Shown here in pieces: positions 1-7,253 of a stretch of 35,111 nt of DNA. The notes beneath the pieces are model-generated. The model was not told the origin of the DNA. It was given only the letters and a program-made list of their open reading frames with translations, and did no database searches. The DNA is from a virus. The stretch lies in IMG/VR virus record IMGVR_UViG_3300034682_000265, positions 1 to 35,111 of that record; one strand, given 5' to 3'. Position 1 is the stretch's first letter. The number at the start of each line of letters is the position of its first letter. The translations under genes and the position numbers were made by a program.

Positions 1-46
1 GGAACAGGAGCCTTTAGGCTAAATAAGGTCAAGAGGGGAATAATAC

Positions 47-87
47 AAAAAAAGCCCCTTGGCTGACCATAGTTATGACGGGCTTTT
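47..87 (-). terminator. Terminator-like hairpin left of the attP region
   Basis: AAAAGCCC (50-57) pairs with GGGCTTTT (80-87) across a 22-base loop. Read leftward, the stem is followed by a run of seven T (47-53), as expected of an intrinsic terminator for leftward (int-strand) transcripts. The long loop lowers confidence. Confidence 0.4.
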
Positions 88-240
88 CTCCCTGCAAATC
101 ATTTTGTTATATGGATAAAGCCACAAACCAGATGCAACAGGATTGAGACAAGCGTCGTTTGTTCTAGTTTGTTGGCATATGGAAGGATAAAGCATTCATG
201 AACGTGGCATGCTACCTGCCGACGCTCAAAAATGAGCAAC

Positions 241-266
241 AAAAAAGGAGGCCTGAGCCCCCTTTT
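241..266. terminator. Bidirectional terminator-like hairpin downstream of int
   Basis: AAAAGGAGGC (243-252) and GCCCCCTTTT (257-266) form a 10-bp stem with one mismatch and a 4-base loop (CTGA). There is an A-tract on one side and a T-tract on the other, so it can act on either strand. It lies about 110 bp past the int stop codon and probably ends the int transcript. Confidence 0.6.
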
Positions 267-297
267 CATGTCTAATGAAAACAACAACATAGATAAA

Positions 298-310
298 TAT
301 CAATGCGTTA
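298..310 (+). promoter_or_regulatory. IHF-binding consensus
   Basis: TATCAATGCGTTA matches WATCAANNNNTTR at every defined position and is preceded by an A-rich stretch (279-297). IHF sites are standard parts of P2, HP1 and lambda attP. The match is direct; a role in integration is inferred from its position 68 bp from the int stop codon. Confidence 0.5.
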
Positions 311-377
311 CGAGTGACAAGAGGGTACATCAAAAGCCCCGTGACGACCCTGTTTGGGACAATTTGTGGACACTTCA

Positions 378-1364
378 TCATGCGACAGGTAGCGGGTTTT
401 CCAGCGGGTTGAAGCGCACCGCATCGCTCAGATAGTCCGGTGCAAAGTGGGCATAGGTCATCGTTTGCTGGATGTTGTGATGGCCCAGAATTTTTTGCAG
501 CGCAAGGATGTTGCCCCCGGACATCATGAAGTGTGATGCAAACGTGTGCCGGAACACATGCACCGCCTGCCCTGCTGGCAGATCCGGCGCCACGGTCTTG
601 AGAACGTCACGCACCAGCAAATAGTCGAGGTCACGGAACAGCGGACCCCGGTTCACCCCGTTTGTTATCTCCTGACACAGCTCGGCCGAGATCGGCACGG
701 TGCGGTTCTTGCCATTCTTTGTGTTGATGTAGGTCACCCGGCTGGCCAGCACATCTTCACGGCGCAGATTGGCTGCTTCACTCCAACGCGCTCCCGTGGC
801 CAGACAGAGTTTGACCACTTTCAGGTTATCCCCAGATAGCGCAGCTAGAACGTCGCCGATCTCTTCCTGGGTCAGGTAGCCCATCGACCGCTCAACCAGT
901 TTGACCTTCTTCATCTCTTTGAGCGGGTGCTCGTGGTGGTAGTGACCGAGATCGGTGAGCACTGAGAAGACCCCGCCCAGCATCTCCTGCTCGCGGTTCA
1001 CAGTCTTGGGTTGTCGGCCGGCATGCAGTCGCTGCGCCCGATACTCGGAGAACAGAGCCCGGGTCACTTGTCTCGCCAACGGGTGGCGCAACGCGGCATC
1101 GATATTGTGGAGTTTCTTTCGTACCTCCCCCCCTGCTTTCAGGGTCTGGCCATGGTAGCGCCACCAGAGTTCGATCAGCTCGGATAGCGGCCGGTTATCT
1201 GCCGGGCGATCCACCCACTCTTTATTATGCTCGGTGGCGATCACCCAACGCTCGAACTGCTGGGCTTCGGACTTGGTCTTGAAGCGCTTGCGGATCCGCT
1301 TGCCTTCCCTCCCCTGCGGGCGGATATCGACCAGGTACCCTTCAGGCGTGGACTTGATACTCAT
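378..1364 (-). CDS. int: Tyrosine recombinase integrase
   Basis: Site-specific recombinase that integrates and, with Cox, excises the phage. The 328-residue protein has an N-terminal arm-binding/core-binding part and a C-terminal catalytic domain. Visible catalytic residues are Arg193 (in TGARWSEAANL), a probable beta-hairpin Lys near 219, His269-x-x-Arg272 (HVFRHT), His295 (LGHH) and the Tyr304 nucleophile (MTYAHF). The ATG start at 1364 has a strong AAGGAGG (about 1368-1374) and overlaps, as ATGA, the stop of a 27-codon leader ORF. A LexA box lies about 95 bp upstream, so transcription is probably SOS-controlled. It sits between the putative attP and the KAP gene, as in HP1/K139-type phages. 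Confidence 0.95.
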   Translation of the reverse strand: MSIKSTPEGYLVDIRPQGREGKRIRKRFKTKSEAQQFERWVIATEHNKEWVDRPADNRPLSELIELWWRYHGQTLKAGGEVRKKLHNIDAALRHPLARQVTRALFSEYRAQRLHAGRQPKTVNREQEMLGGVFSVLTDLGHYHHEHPLKEMKKVKLVERSMGYLTQEEIGDVLAALSGDNLKVVKLCLATGARWSEAANLRREDVLASRVTYINTKNGKNRTVPISAELCQEITNGVNRGPLFRDLDYLLVRDVLKTVAPDLPAGQAVHVFRHTFASHFMMSGGNILALQKILGHHNIQQTMTYAHFAPDYLSDAVRFNPLENPLPVA

Positions 1365-1444
1365 CGCCCCTCCTTATATAGAAAGGCGCTCACCCACCCA
1401 CACATCGGTACAGCTCCCAACTTCTGTACTGTCACTGTTATCAT
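1361..1444 (-). CDS. Short leader ORF overlapping the int start
   Basis: This 27-codon ORF starts with ATG at 1444, right behind an AAGGAGG sequence, and its TGA overlaps the int ATG (ATGA). The spacing from AAGGAGG to the ATG is only one base, which is short; a GTG at codon 4 has better spacing. The predicted peptide begins MITVTVQKLGAV and has no recognisable domain. It lies between the LexA box (1460-1475) and int, so any transcript from that promoter must carry it. The likely role is translational coupling to int rather than a functional peptide. Coding status is inferred from the ribosome site and the exact overlap. Confidence 0.4.
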   Translation of the reverse strand: MITVTVQKLGAVPMCGWVSAFLYKEGR

Positions 1445-1459
1445 ACCTCCTTCAAAATA

Positions 1460-1475
1460 CTGTTGTTTTATACAG
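1460..1475 (-). promoter_or_regulatory. LexA (SOS) box upstream of int
   Basis: CTGTTGTTTTATACAG is a perfect CTGT-N8-ACAG with an AT-rich centre; flanking bases (TA...TG) also resemble the enterobacterial SOS box. Read on the int strand it contains TATAAA, a good -10 hexamer, so LexA binding would occlude the promoter. It is 16 bp before the leader ATG and about 95 bp before int. Confidence 0.75.
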
Positions 1476-1828
1476 TGTTTTTCGGAAAATATCAGTGTTT
1501 GACTGAGTCTGCCATATACATAGGAGAGCCGTAATTTGGGCCACTTGAAAGATCGACGCCTTACTCACTTGCGGATGATGGACGTATTGATGGTGGTGGG
1601 TGGGCCTGACAGGGTGACAGTTTGCTGAGTTCTGCAGGATCGTATCGGCAACGGGCGTCATCAATGACCCTGCCCTCTAAGCAGGGGTTTGCCCTTGTCG
1701 GTAAAGTGCTTACGGGGTCCTAATGGCCCTAGGATATGCTTCAATCCGCCACACCTTGGCATTGACGTCATCGAATTTGCGAAAAGTTCTTTTTAACTTT
1801 CTTACTGTATTATCAAATTGGTTATCCT
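1476..1828. other. Intergenic region between the KAP gene and the int promoter
   Basis: About 350 bp with no credible gene. A small hairpin, CCCTGC (1668-1673) with GCAGGG (1681-1686) and a 7-base loop followed by GTTT, may be a weak terminator. The rest would hold the upstream part of the LexA-controlled int promoter. I see nothing else. Confidence 0.4.
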
Positions 1829-3355
1829 CTAATCCAGTGAAGCCGCAAGCTCTACTAAATCCCGATAAACTCTTTTATCTATCCGACGCATCTGTTCATT
1901 TAGATATTCAAATTTTAGCAGTGGTATATGAGTCTCCTCATTACGAAGCGACATGCCATCTTCGTTAAACATCTGTCGAATCTCTGCTTTAAATTCAGAT
2001 AGATTTATTCCATGCGTTGTGATCCTTGCTCCACTCTCACTTTCGAATACATCACTGGTATATAAAAAAATGGATTCAAAATATTTCTCTAAAGGACATG
2101 TCAAAATTTCAGACTCACTATCAACCATAGCACTAAATTTTAATTTAGAATGAAAGTAGCCTTTCCCCTTAAATAAGTCAATGTAATTCCCAACACTTAC
2201 CGAACCAACTGACATATTATAAATTTCAGTATCTCTAACCCTGAGGCAGTGAAGTATAGTGAGATAAATCAAATCTATTTTCGCACCTGGCTTCAAATTC
2301 AAAAGTGAAGCGACGATTCTATTCACGATTTGAATGGCCAACCTTGGTGATAGATTAAAAGACTCTAAAACATTAATTACATTTTCTATGTGCTTGTGAT
2401 GTGCAGGCCAAAGTATAATTTGGTGTTTTTCATAACAATCTCTAAACACGCTTGTGTTACAGTGCGACTCAATCAACGTTTTAAGAGGAGCTTCACGTAA
2501 ACTAAAACGAGAATCGAAAAATCTGGTTAAATATGTTTGCGCATCAAAACCATTGCCATAAACCACTTTAATTGCATGTTGAAGCTGTTCTGTATCTGTT
2601 GCGATAACAAAAAACACTCCAGGAATATCAAAGATATGCTTGACTGTTTCAAGCATTTCTACCGCATAGCTAGGGCGACAACGGTCCAGCTCATCAATAA
2701 TGACCACTGTGGGTTTTCCATCAAGAGAGCCTTGCCCTGATACCGCACCAATCCACCCAGTGATATCATTCTTCAGTGCCTTAATCGATGCACTCTTTTT
2801 TTCATGAGATGAAATCAAAAACTTAGCCATATTGGCTGCCGCATCCCCAACATCTTTGCTGATATCTGCGGAAACTGGTTCCAGCAATGATGTAATTTCG
2901 TTAATATCTTTCCCTAGATATTTTTTGGCTGCCGCACCAACCAATAATGGTCCCATAGCCTTTAACAGTGACCAACCGTTTTCCATCCCCTTTGATAATG
3001 CTGAGGTTTCTGGTTTGTCAGTAAGACCTCGCAACGTGGCAATGATTGCTGATATTACAGTCATAAATGGATCATCAGAGTGATCGCTCTTCCATGCATC
3101 TATATAAATGACTGGATGATGTTTCTCAAGGTCATACTTTAAACGCTTTAAGAAATAGGTCTTACCTGTGCCCCAACCGGAATTTAGGTTTAACACATAG
3201 GGTTTATCTTTATTCTGACCTAACAAGTACCCTGCCAAAAACCTAGCGTATTTTTCCCTACCTAGCTGGTCTTCACGAAAATGCTCATCATCGATATCTA
3301 CAGGACTGGACCAATCAATTTGCATACCGCTAGTTACATCGAGTTGTTTAGCCAT
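1829..3355 (-). CDS. KAP family P-loop NTPase (putative exclusion/defence cargo)
   Basis: A 508-residue KAP NTPase. The Walker A motif GWGTGKT lies at about residues 60-66 and Walker B VVIIDELDR at about 217-225, followed by CRPSY, the typical KAP signature. A weakly hydrophobic segment (about 130-147) sits between them, where KAP proteins often carry membrane insertions. The family includes F-plasmid PifA, which excludes phage T7, and several defence-associated NTPases. I chose ATG 3355, which has AAGGA about 8 bases upstream, over an upstream GTG at 3385 that lacks one. Base composition is clearly more AT-rich than the late genes, suggesting acquired cargo. It lies 74 bp downstream of the BRCT gene on the same strand, so the two are probably co-transcribed. 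The exclusion role is inference from family and location. Confidence 0.85.
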   Translation of the reverse strand: MAKQLDVTSGMQIDWSSPVDIDDEHFREDQLGREKYARFLAGYLLGQNKDKPYVLNLNSGWGTGKTYFLKRLKYDLEKHHPVIYIDAWKSDHSDDPFMTVISAIIATLRGLTDKPETSALSKGMENGWSLLKAMGPLLVGAAAKKYLGKDINEITSLLEPVSADISKDVGDAAANMAKFLISSHEKKSASIKALKNDITGWIGAVSGQGSLDGKPTVVIIDELDRCRPSYAVEMLETVKHIFDIPGVFFVIATDTEQLQHAIKVVYGNGFDAQTYLTRFFDSRFSLREAPLKTLIESHCNTSVFRDCYEKHQIILWPAHHKHIENVINVLESFNLSPRLAIQIVNRIVASLLNLKPGAKIDLIYLTILHCLRVRDTEIYNMSVGSVSVGNYIDLFKGKGYFHSKLKFSAMVDSESEILTCPLEKYFESIFLYTSDVFESESGARITTHGINLSEFKAEIRQMFNEDGMSLRNEETHIPLLKFEYLNEQMRRIDKRVYRDLVELAASLD

Positions 3356-3429
3356 TATAGTACATCCTTGACCTAGAATATTCACATATCACCAAGTGAA
3401 CTTATCAAACATGGATTCGTGTTAAAGCC

Positions 3430-4314
3430 TTATATCGGCTCTGAAGCAACCCTTACCCAGTCTTCTTCATTGATGATCTGAATAACCTGCCCTTTTTCCT
3501 TCGCTTTAATTACGGCTTCAATCTTGCGGCCATGGCTGGTGAACATCCAATCGCGGCTGGCCAGGCTGCCAACAATCAGCACATCGAGATGCGTAGTAAC
3601 CCCCTTCACAGGGGAGGCACCAAGCAGCTTGGCTTGCTGCTCTAAATTGTGACGGGTATCGGAGAGAAACTTTCCTGTGAAGCAGACTGTCTTGCCTCGA
3701 AGACTCATCACATTGCCATCGGCAAAGAACTCGGTCGCCATCCCAGCCGCAAGACCTGATTCTGTGAAGCGCTGCCCGGAAATCTGTTTCACCAGTTCCA
3801 GCAGATCTTCGCGCTCGTCTTCGGTGATTTCGCCATCTGCCAAAATATCGTTGAGACGGTTGAACAGCAGGCTACCCGGCCATGAGGCCAACAGGTCACG
3901 ATGCTTGAGCAGCAGCGCTCTAAGAGCATGCACCTCTTGTTCCACGATGTTGCTGTCGGCACTGATGCCTTGCAGGAAGCCGAGCAACATATTGACCAAC
4001 GCATCCATGTTGTCGTGCTCAATCTCGTTGTACTGCAGCACATCATTGAGCAGGTTCAACAGGTCTTCTTTCTCATCGGCTGTGATGATCCCATCTTTGA
4101 GAACGTCGTGGATGAGATCTTGAATATCGAGGAAATCACCATCTTTTTTGAACTCGGAATCCGATTTCAACCAAGTGGCCATAAAGAGAACTTCTGTGTC
4201 GTTAAGACGCTGATCGGCAGTGAGGCCGCTCAAGATACCGTGAAGGCTGATCAGTGCTTTTTGCTTATTGCGCTTGTAACCAAATGACATTGGCACATCA
4301 TTGAACTCTGACAT
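3430..4314 (-). CDS. TerB-like/BRCT-domain protein
   Basis: A 294-residue protein whose C-terminal region (about 203-290) is a BRCT domain of the DNA-ligase type: LRGKTVCFTGKF, then an LGASPVKGVTTHLDVLIVG-like core and a final W near 286. The N-terminal 180 residues are acidic and helical, with two similar segments, DGIITADEKEDLL (about 74-86) and DGEITEDEREDLL (about 160-172), reminiscent of TerB-like folds. The start ATG at 4314 has AGGGAG upstream. It precedes the KAP NTPase gene in the interval between cI and int, so the pair forms a two-gene unit likely expressed in the lysogen. Its function is unknown; BRCT domains bind DNA ends or phosphoproteins, so a sensor role is possible but unproven. 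Confidence 0.8.
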   Translation of the reverse strand: MSEFNDVPMSFGYKRNKQKALISLHGILSGLTADQRLNDTEVLFMATWLKSDSEFKKDGDFLDIQDLIHDVLKDGIITADEKEDLLNLLNDVLQYNEIEHDNMDALVNMLLGFLQGISADSNIVEQEVHALRALLLKHRDLLASWPGSLLFNRLNDILADGEITEDEREDLLELVKQISGQRFTESGLAAGMATEFFADGNVMSLRGKTVCFTGKFLSDTRHNLEQQAKLLGASPVKGVTTHLDVLIVGSLASRDWMFTSHGRKIEAVIKAKEKGQVIQIINEEDWVRVASEPI

Positions 4315-4401
4315 GTTTTCTCCCTAAAACGTCTCTGCCGCTCAAGCATGTCGTCCATTGTTATGTGGGTCTGGGCGTGGCTATAAGCTGGCAACGGATA
4401 T

Positions 4402-4429
4402 AAAAACAGGGCGCATTAGCGCCCTGTTT
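4402..4429 (-). terminator. Intrinsic terminator of the repressor gene
   Basis: AAACAGGGCGC (4404-4414) and GCGCCCTGTTT (4419-4429) form a perfect 11-bp stem with a 4-base loop (ATTA). Read leftward, the stem ends in TTTTTATA. The repressor's TAA stop (4416-4418) lies inside the loop. Confidence 0.85.
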
Positions 4430-5114
4430 GTCTTTTTCTGTATGACCTGTGTTCTACCATCACGCCGATGATCTGGATGTGTTGTCGGTCGGAATGCATG
4501 GTGGGGTAATCGTCATTGAGAGGGACCAGCTCAAACACCTCTTGTCCGCTCTCGTCGATGCCGCGGGGCCGGTACTTCTTGAAGGTGGCCTCTTCGCTGC
4601 CGTTCTTGGCCACGACGAAATCCCCTGGTTGGGGCGCTTCGTCGGGATCAACGATGATGAGGTCGCCTTCCTTAAAGAAGGGTTCCATCGACTGCCCACG
4701 CAACCAGAGGCCGAAACCACAAGGGCCAACATCCACCCCCGCCGTCACATACTCAACGTTGCCATCAAAAGCGGTGGCCTGTTCACACATCTCGTGCCAG
4801 TGGCCGGCCTGAACATAGCTCAGCACAGGCACGCGCGTACCTTGCGGGATCACGGCAGGTTCGACGTTGTGATATCCAGGCATCACTTCTGGTGCAGGCT
4901 GTGCCCTCGCCTCCCCGTCTCCAGTCAAAAGCCAGTCAACAGTGACCCCCAGCGCTGCCGCTAAATCATTGAGATAGCGACCCTTTGGCTGGTTAAGTCC
5001 CGACTCCCACTTGCTAACAGACGCATGGGAAATACCAACACGTCGGGCAAGCTCAGCCTTACTCATTTTCTGTGCCTGCCGGCTGGCAGTTATGCGGTCA
5101 TTGATCGTTTCCAT
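4416..5114 (-). CDS. CI-like repressor with LexA-type S24 autoprotease
   Basis: Maintains lysogeny by repressing the early promoter. The 232-residue protein has an N-terminal helix-turn-helix (about 17-38, recognition segment GISHASVSKW) and a C-terminal S24 peptidase. The predicted self-cleavage site is Ala103-Gly104 (YVQAGHW), with catalytic Ser142 (RGQSMEP) and Lys179 (EATFKKY). Known members of this class cleave themselves on contact with activated RecA. This differs from P2's own C repressor, which lacks a protease domain, and resembles repressors of inducible phages. The gene is divergent from the Cro-like gene across four operator-like repeats, and its stop codon lies in the loop of its own terminator. 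Confidence 0.93.
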   Translation of the reverse strand: METINDRITASRQAQKMSKAELARRVGISHASVSKWESGLNQPKGRYLNDLAAALGVTVDWLLTGDGEARAQPAPEVMPGYHNVEPAVIPQGTRVPVLSYVQAGHWHEMCEQATAFDGNVEYVTAGVDVGPCGFGLWLRGQSMEPFFKEGDLIIVDPDEAPQPGDFVVAKNGSEEATFKKYRPRGIDESGQEVFELVPLNDDYPTMHSDRQHIQIIGVMVEHRSYRKRQTGR

Positions 5115-5117
5115 GAA

Positions 5118-5216
5118 ACCTAAGTTACCACTCCAAAATCACACTTAAGTATCAAACTCTCTTGACTCCCGTTTATTACATAAGTTACGCTTCGGTCATT
5201 GATGATCCTTAAGTTA
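5118..5216. promoter_or_regulatory. Divergent early control region with four operator-like repeats
   Basis: Four related 10-mers lie between the repressor and Cro-like genes: ACCTAAGTTA (5118-5127), ACTTAAGTAT (5143-5152), ACATAAGTTA (5178-5187) and CCTTAAGTTA (5207-5216). The shared core is TAAGT, and the second copy contains the perfect palindrome ACTTAAGT. A rightward -35 candidate, TTGACT (5163-5168), has a poor -10 (TACGCT) 17 bases on, overlapping copy three; a TATATT lies at 5215-5220. Repressor and Cro-like protein share the recognition segment GISHA(S/A)VSKW, so both probably bind these sites. Confidence 0.65.
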
Positions 5217-5234
5217 TATTTTGTGAGGTCGAGA

Positions 5235-5432
5235 ATGCAGAAACATGACGTCTTAGAACACTTCGGCAGTATCACTGCCATTGCCAGGGCTATTGGGATC
5301 TCTCACGCCGCTGTCAGCAAGTGGGACGAAACCATCCCCCAAGGCCGCGCCTACCAGATCGAGGTGCTGACCGGCGGCAAATTGAAAGCCGGCGCGCACA
5401 GCACCCCGCAACAACCCACCCCCTGTGTTTGA
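5235..5432 (+). CDS. Cro-like helix-turn-helix regulator
   Basis: A 65-residue DNA-binding protein of the small Cro (YdaS/DicC-like) type. The helix-turn-helix covers about residues 12-31, with recognition segment GISHAAVSKW nearly identical to that of the divergent repressor. The expected role is to repress the repressor promoter and favour lytic growth. I use the ATG at 5235, which follows a GAGG sequence (5225-5228); an earlier in-frame ATG at 5199 lies within the operator/promoter region and has no ribosome site. The tail after residue 50 is Pro/Gln-rich and probably disordered. It is the first gene of the rightward early operon. Confidence 0.85.
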   Translation: MQKHDVLEHFGSITAIARAIGISHAAVSKWDETIPQGRAYQIEVLTGGKLKAGAHSTPQQPTPCV

Positions 5433-5453
5433 ACCCCCTGAGAAGGATTCATC

Positions 5454-5723
5454 ATGGTTACTCGAACCAAACCCATCCGTATCCCCAGCGATGTGAGCCA
5501 GTTGCCGCTTGATTACCCCTTTGGCAATCGCGTCAGCGAAAGCCTGGAGGAGTACGCCAAGCGTCAGGGCTTAACGATTGGGGCCGTTAAAAAGCGCGCC
5601 GACCGCGGCCAGTTGCCCATCTTGCAAGACGGCCCGGGCGCGCCTCGCGAGGTTAACCTTTACGCCCTGTTCCTGCAGGCCCGTTATCAGGCCGAGCGCT
5701 ACGTCACCATGACGCTCGCGTGA
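5454..5723 (+). CDS. Cox-like excisionase/regulator
   Basis: An 89-residue protein with a helix-turn-helix-like segment, YAKRQGLTIGAVKKRADRG followed by QLPI (about residues 34-56), which resembles P2 Cox (FAKLIGKSTGAVRRMIDKGKLPV). In P2, Cox directs Int to excision and represses the repressor promoter. Length (P2 Cox is 91 residues) and position in the early operon agree. It starts at ATG 5454 with GAAGGA upstream and lies 21 bp after the Cro-like gene. The Cox assignment rests on remembered family similarity; a generic MerR-like regulator is the alternative. Confidence 0.65.
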   Translation: MVTRTKPIRIPSDVSQLPLDYPFGNRVSESLEEYAKRQGLTIGAVKKRADRGQLPILQDGPGAPREVNLYALFLQARYQAERYVTMTLA

Positions 5724-5760
5724 ACCTGCCAACACCATAACGGGTCAAGGAGACGTTCGC

Positions 5761-6270
5761 ATGTTTACCGAATACGCCAGCAAACATCCGCACTGGATAA
5801 GCGCCTGCCAACGCTTTGCCGCCAGTCACAACATGGCCGAGATCGCCCAGCGGGTAGGCATGAATCCGCAGCTCCTGCGCAACAAGTTAAACCCCGATCA
5901 GCCCCACGAACTGACGGTGGCCGAGCTGATTGCCATCACCCAGGCGAGTGAGGGCGATGAAACTCTGTTCGATGGCGCCCTGTTTGGCTGTGGCTTGACG
6001 GCCGTTGCCATCCCCCAGGCAGAACGGGCCCCTTCCCTGCCCCATCAGGCCATCGATCTGAACGCCAAGATTGCCAGCATTGGCCAACGCGCGCTGGAGC
6101 TGACCGACCGCGGCCGGATCACCCGCTCGGAGCGCAACACCCTGGTGAGCGTGGCCACCTCGGCAATGGGATCGCTCGCCATCTTGATCCACGACATCGA
6201 GGCCCGCTTTCAGGCGGTGCCCGCCCTGGCCTGCGCATCAGACATCCTGATGCAGGCCGCGACCATGTGA
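5761..6270 (+). CDS. CII-like regulatory protein (phage CP76 family)
   Basis: A 169-residue protein resembling the phage CP76/CII regulators of P2-like phages such as 186. The N-terminal helix-turn-helix is within about residues 20-42 (HNMAEIAQRVGMNPQLLRNKL), followed by PDQPHELTVAELIAI, a hallmark of the family. The C-terminal half is helical. In phage 186, CII activates establishment of the repressor; a similar role is inferred here. The ATG has AAGGAG eight bases upstream. It lies 37 bp after the Cox-like gene in the same early operon. Confidence 0.8.
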   Translation: MFTEYASKHPHWISACQRFAASHNMAEIAQRVGMNPQLLRNKLNPDQPHELTVAELIAITQASEGDETLFDGALFGCGLTAVAIPQAERAPSLPHQAIDLNAKIASIGQRALELTDRGRITRSERNTLVSVATSAMGSLAILIHDIEARFQAVPALACASDILMQAATM

Positions 6271-6283
6271 AGGGGAAACCACC

Positions 6284-6736
6284 ATGCAACGCATTGAACA
6301 TGAACAACGCAATTTGGCGGGCCTGACGCCCACCGAACAGCTCGCCATGAATACCGCCGGCTGCCTGCTGTTGCGCGAGCTGTTCAGCAAGACACGCTCA
6401 AGTCTGGATAACGACTGGCTGGCACTGAGCCAGACCAAGAAAGCGGCCATCTGTGCCATTGCCCGCCAGCCACGGGGCGAACTGATGACCGCCACCCTGT
6501 CAGCCCTGCCCCATGCACAGCGTGAGGCGATCAGGCTGGCGGTGATCGCGCTGGAGTATCAGAAAGCCTTTCACGGCGGTTGTGACAGCAAAGTCTGGCA
6601 TCCGGCACTGAACACCAGATCCATCGGAGATATCGAGAGGGAGAAGAAAGAGAGAGCGGCAAAGCTTCGCTTGAAGCGCGCCGTGCTGGCGGCAAGCCAG
6701 ATGACCGGGCAAGGCCCGCGCCCTATCGGGCAGTAA
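6284..6736 (+). CDS. Hypothetical early protein
   Basis: A 150-residue protein with no domain I recognise. It is mainly helical by composition, with a Lys/Arg-rich C-terminal third (EREKKERAAKLRLKRAV, about 118-134) that could bind nucleic acid or form a coiled coil. It follows the CII-like gene after 13 bp, with AAGGGG upstream of the ATG, so it belongs to the early operon. A nested hairpin follows its stop codon. Confidence 0.75.
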   Translation: MQRIEHEQRNLAGLTPTEQLAMNTAGCLLLRELFSKTRSSLDNDWLALSQTKKAAICAIARQPRGELMTATLSALPHAQREAIRLAVIALEYQKAFHGGCDSKVWHPALNTRSIGDIEREKKERAAKLRLKRAVLAASQMTGQGPRPIGQ

Positions 6737-6739
6737 AAA

Positions 6740-6772
6740 GCCCGCATAACGGAGCGGCAACTCCAAGCGGGC
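6740..6772 (+). other. Nested hairpin between early genes
   Basis: GCCCGC (6740-6745) pairs with GCGGGC (6767-6772), and inside it GGAG (6751-6754) pairs with CTCC (6761-6764). There is no T-tract after it, so it is more likely an RNA stability or attenuation element than a full terminator. It immediately follows a stop codon and precedes a small ORF. Confidence 0.5.
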
Positions 6773-6801
6773 CTCTATCAACAACGTATGAGGAAGTCGA
6801 C

Positions 6802-6990
6802 ATGGCAACTTTAGCGATCCCCTGCGCCCTGCGCAACCTTCGCATCCAGCAACGCAAGCTGACGGGCCGCTATGGCACCCGTCTTAGCCAACACCCTGAC
6901 GGGATTGCGCTTATGGAACGCACCACCGCACTGGCTTGGGCTTCTCTGTTCAGCCGCATCAATCCCTGCACTCTTTCACAAGGAGCCTGA
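6802..6990 (+). CDS. Small hypothetical early protein
   Basis: A 62-residue ORF starting at ATG 6802 with GAGGAAG about 6-12 bases upstream. No recognisable domain; the N-terminal half is basic. It lies two bases before the following XRE-type gene and after a hairpin, so it fits the early operon. Support is limited to the ribosome site, spacing and strand. Confidence 0.5.
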   Translation: MATLAIPCALRNLRIQQRKLTGRYGTRLSQHPDGIALMERTTALAWASLFSRINPCTLSQGA

Positions 6991-6992
6991 CC

Positions 6993-7253
6993 ATGCACAC
7001 CCAACCAACCCAGATCAACCTGCTCAACCACCATGCGGCCAAGCGCCTGCGCCAGTTGCGGGAGCAGTTGAAACTGAGCCGCCCCAAGTTTGCCGATCAG
7101 CTCGGTATTCCAGCCACCACGCTCAAGAACTATGAGCTGGGATACCGCGAGATCGGCGGCGGTCTGTTCCTGCTGATCGCCAATCACCCGGATCTGAAAC
7201 ACCACTGCGATTGGCTGCTGACTGGCATCGCCACGCCGGAGGTGCAGGCATGA
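6993..7253 (+). CDS. XRE-type helix-turn-helix protein
   Basis: An 86-residue DNA-binding protein. The helix-turn-helix lies at about residues 16-45: RLRQLREQLKLSRPKFADQL, then IPATTLKNYELGYREIG. The ending HCDWLLTG is also typical of phage repressor-like HTH proteins. I chose ATG 6993, which has AAGGAG at 6979-6984, over an upstream in-frame ATG at 6936 without a ribosome site. It is the third small DNA-binding protein of the early operon, after the Cro-like and Cox-like genes; its target is unknown. Its stop overlaps the next gene's ATG (ATGA). Confidence 0.8.
   Translation: MHTQPTQINLLNHHAAKRLRQLREQLKLSRPKFADQLGIPATTLKNYELGYREIGGGLFLLIANHPDLKHHCDWLLTGIATPEVQA

Larger units (their letters stand above)
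1..377. other. Putative phage attachment (attP) region, non-coding
   Basis: No convincing gene is present; the ORFs here are short and lack ribosome sites. The stretch lies just beyond the 3' end of int, where HP1-type phages keep attP. It holds a perfect IHF consensus (298-310, TATCAATGCGTTA, fitting WATCAANNNNTTR) next to an A-rich tract, a 9-bp direct repeat GGATAAAGC at 113-121 and 185-193 that could be integrase arm sites, and two terminator-like hairpins. I could not identify the crossover core, and I found no long direct repeat of this region at the right end. That fits an unintegrated genome or an attR outside the window. Confidence 0.5.

Noticed and set aside
99-435. Two short ORFs (63 and 67 codons) in the attP region
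   Set aside because: They overlap terminators and the IHF site, lack ribosome sites and have no domain.
1429-1442. A second SOS-like motif TACTGTCACTGTTA near the int box
   Set aside because: It has two CTGT half-sites in the same orientation but no ACAG partner at the right spacing.
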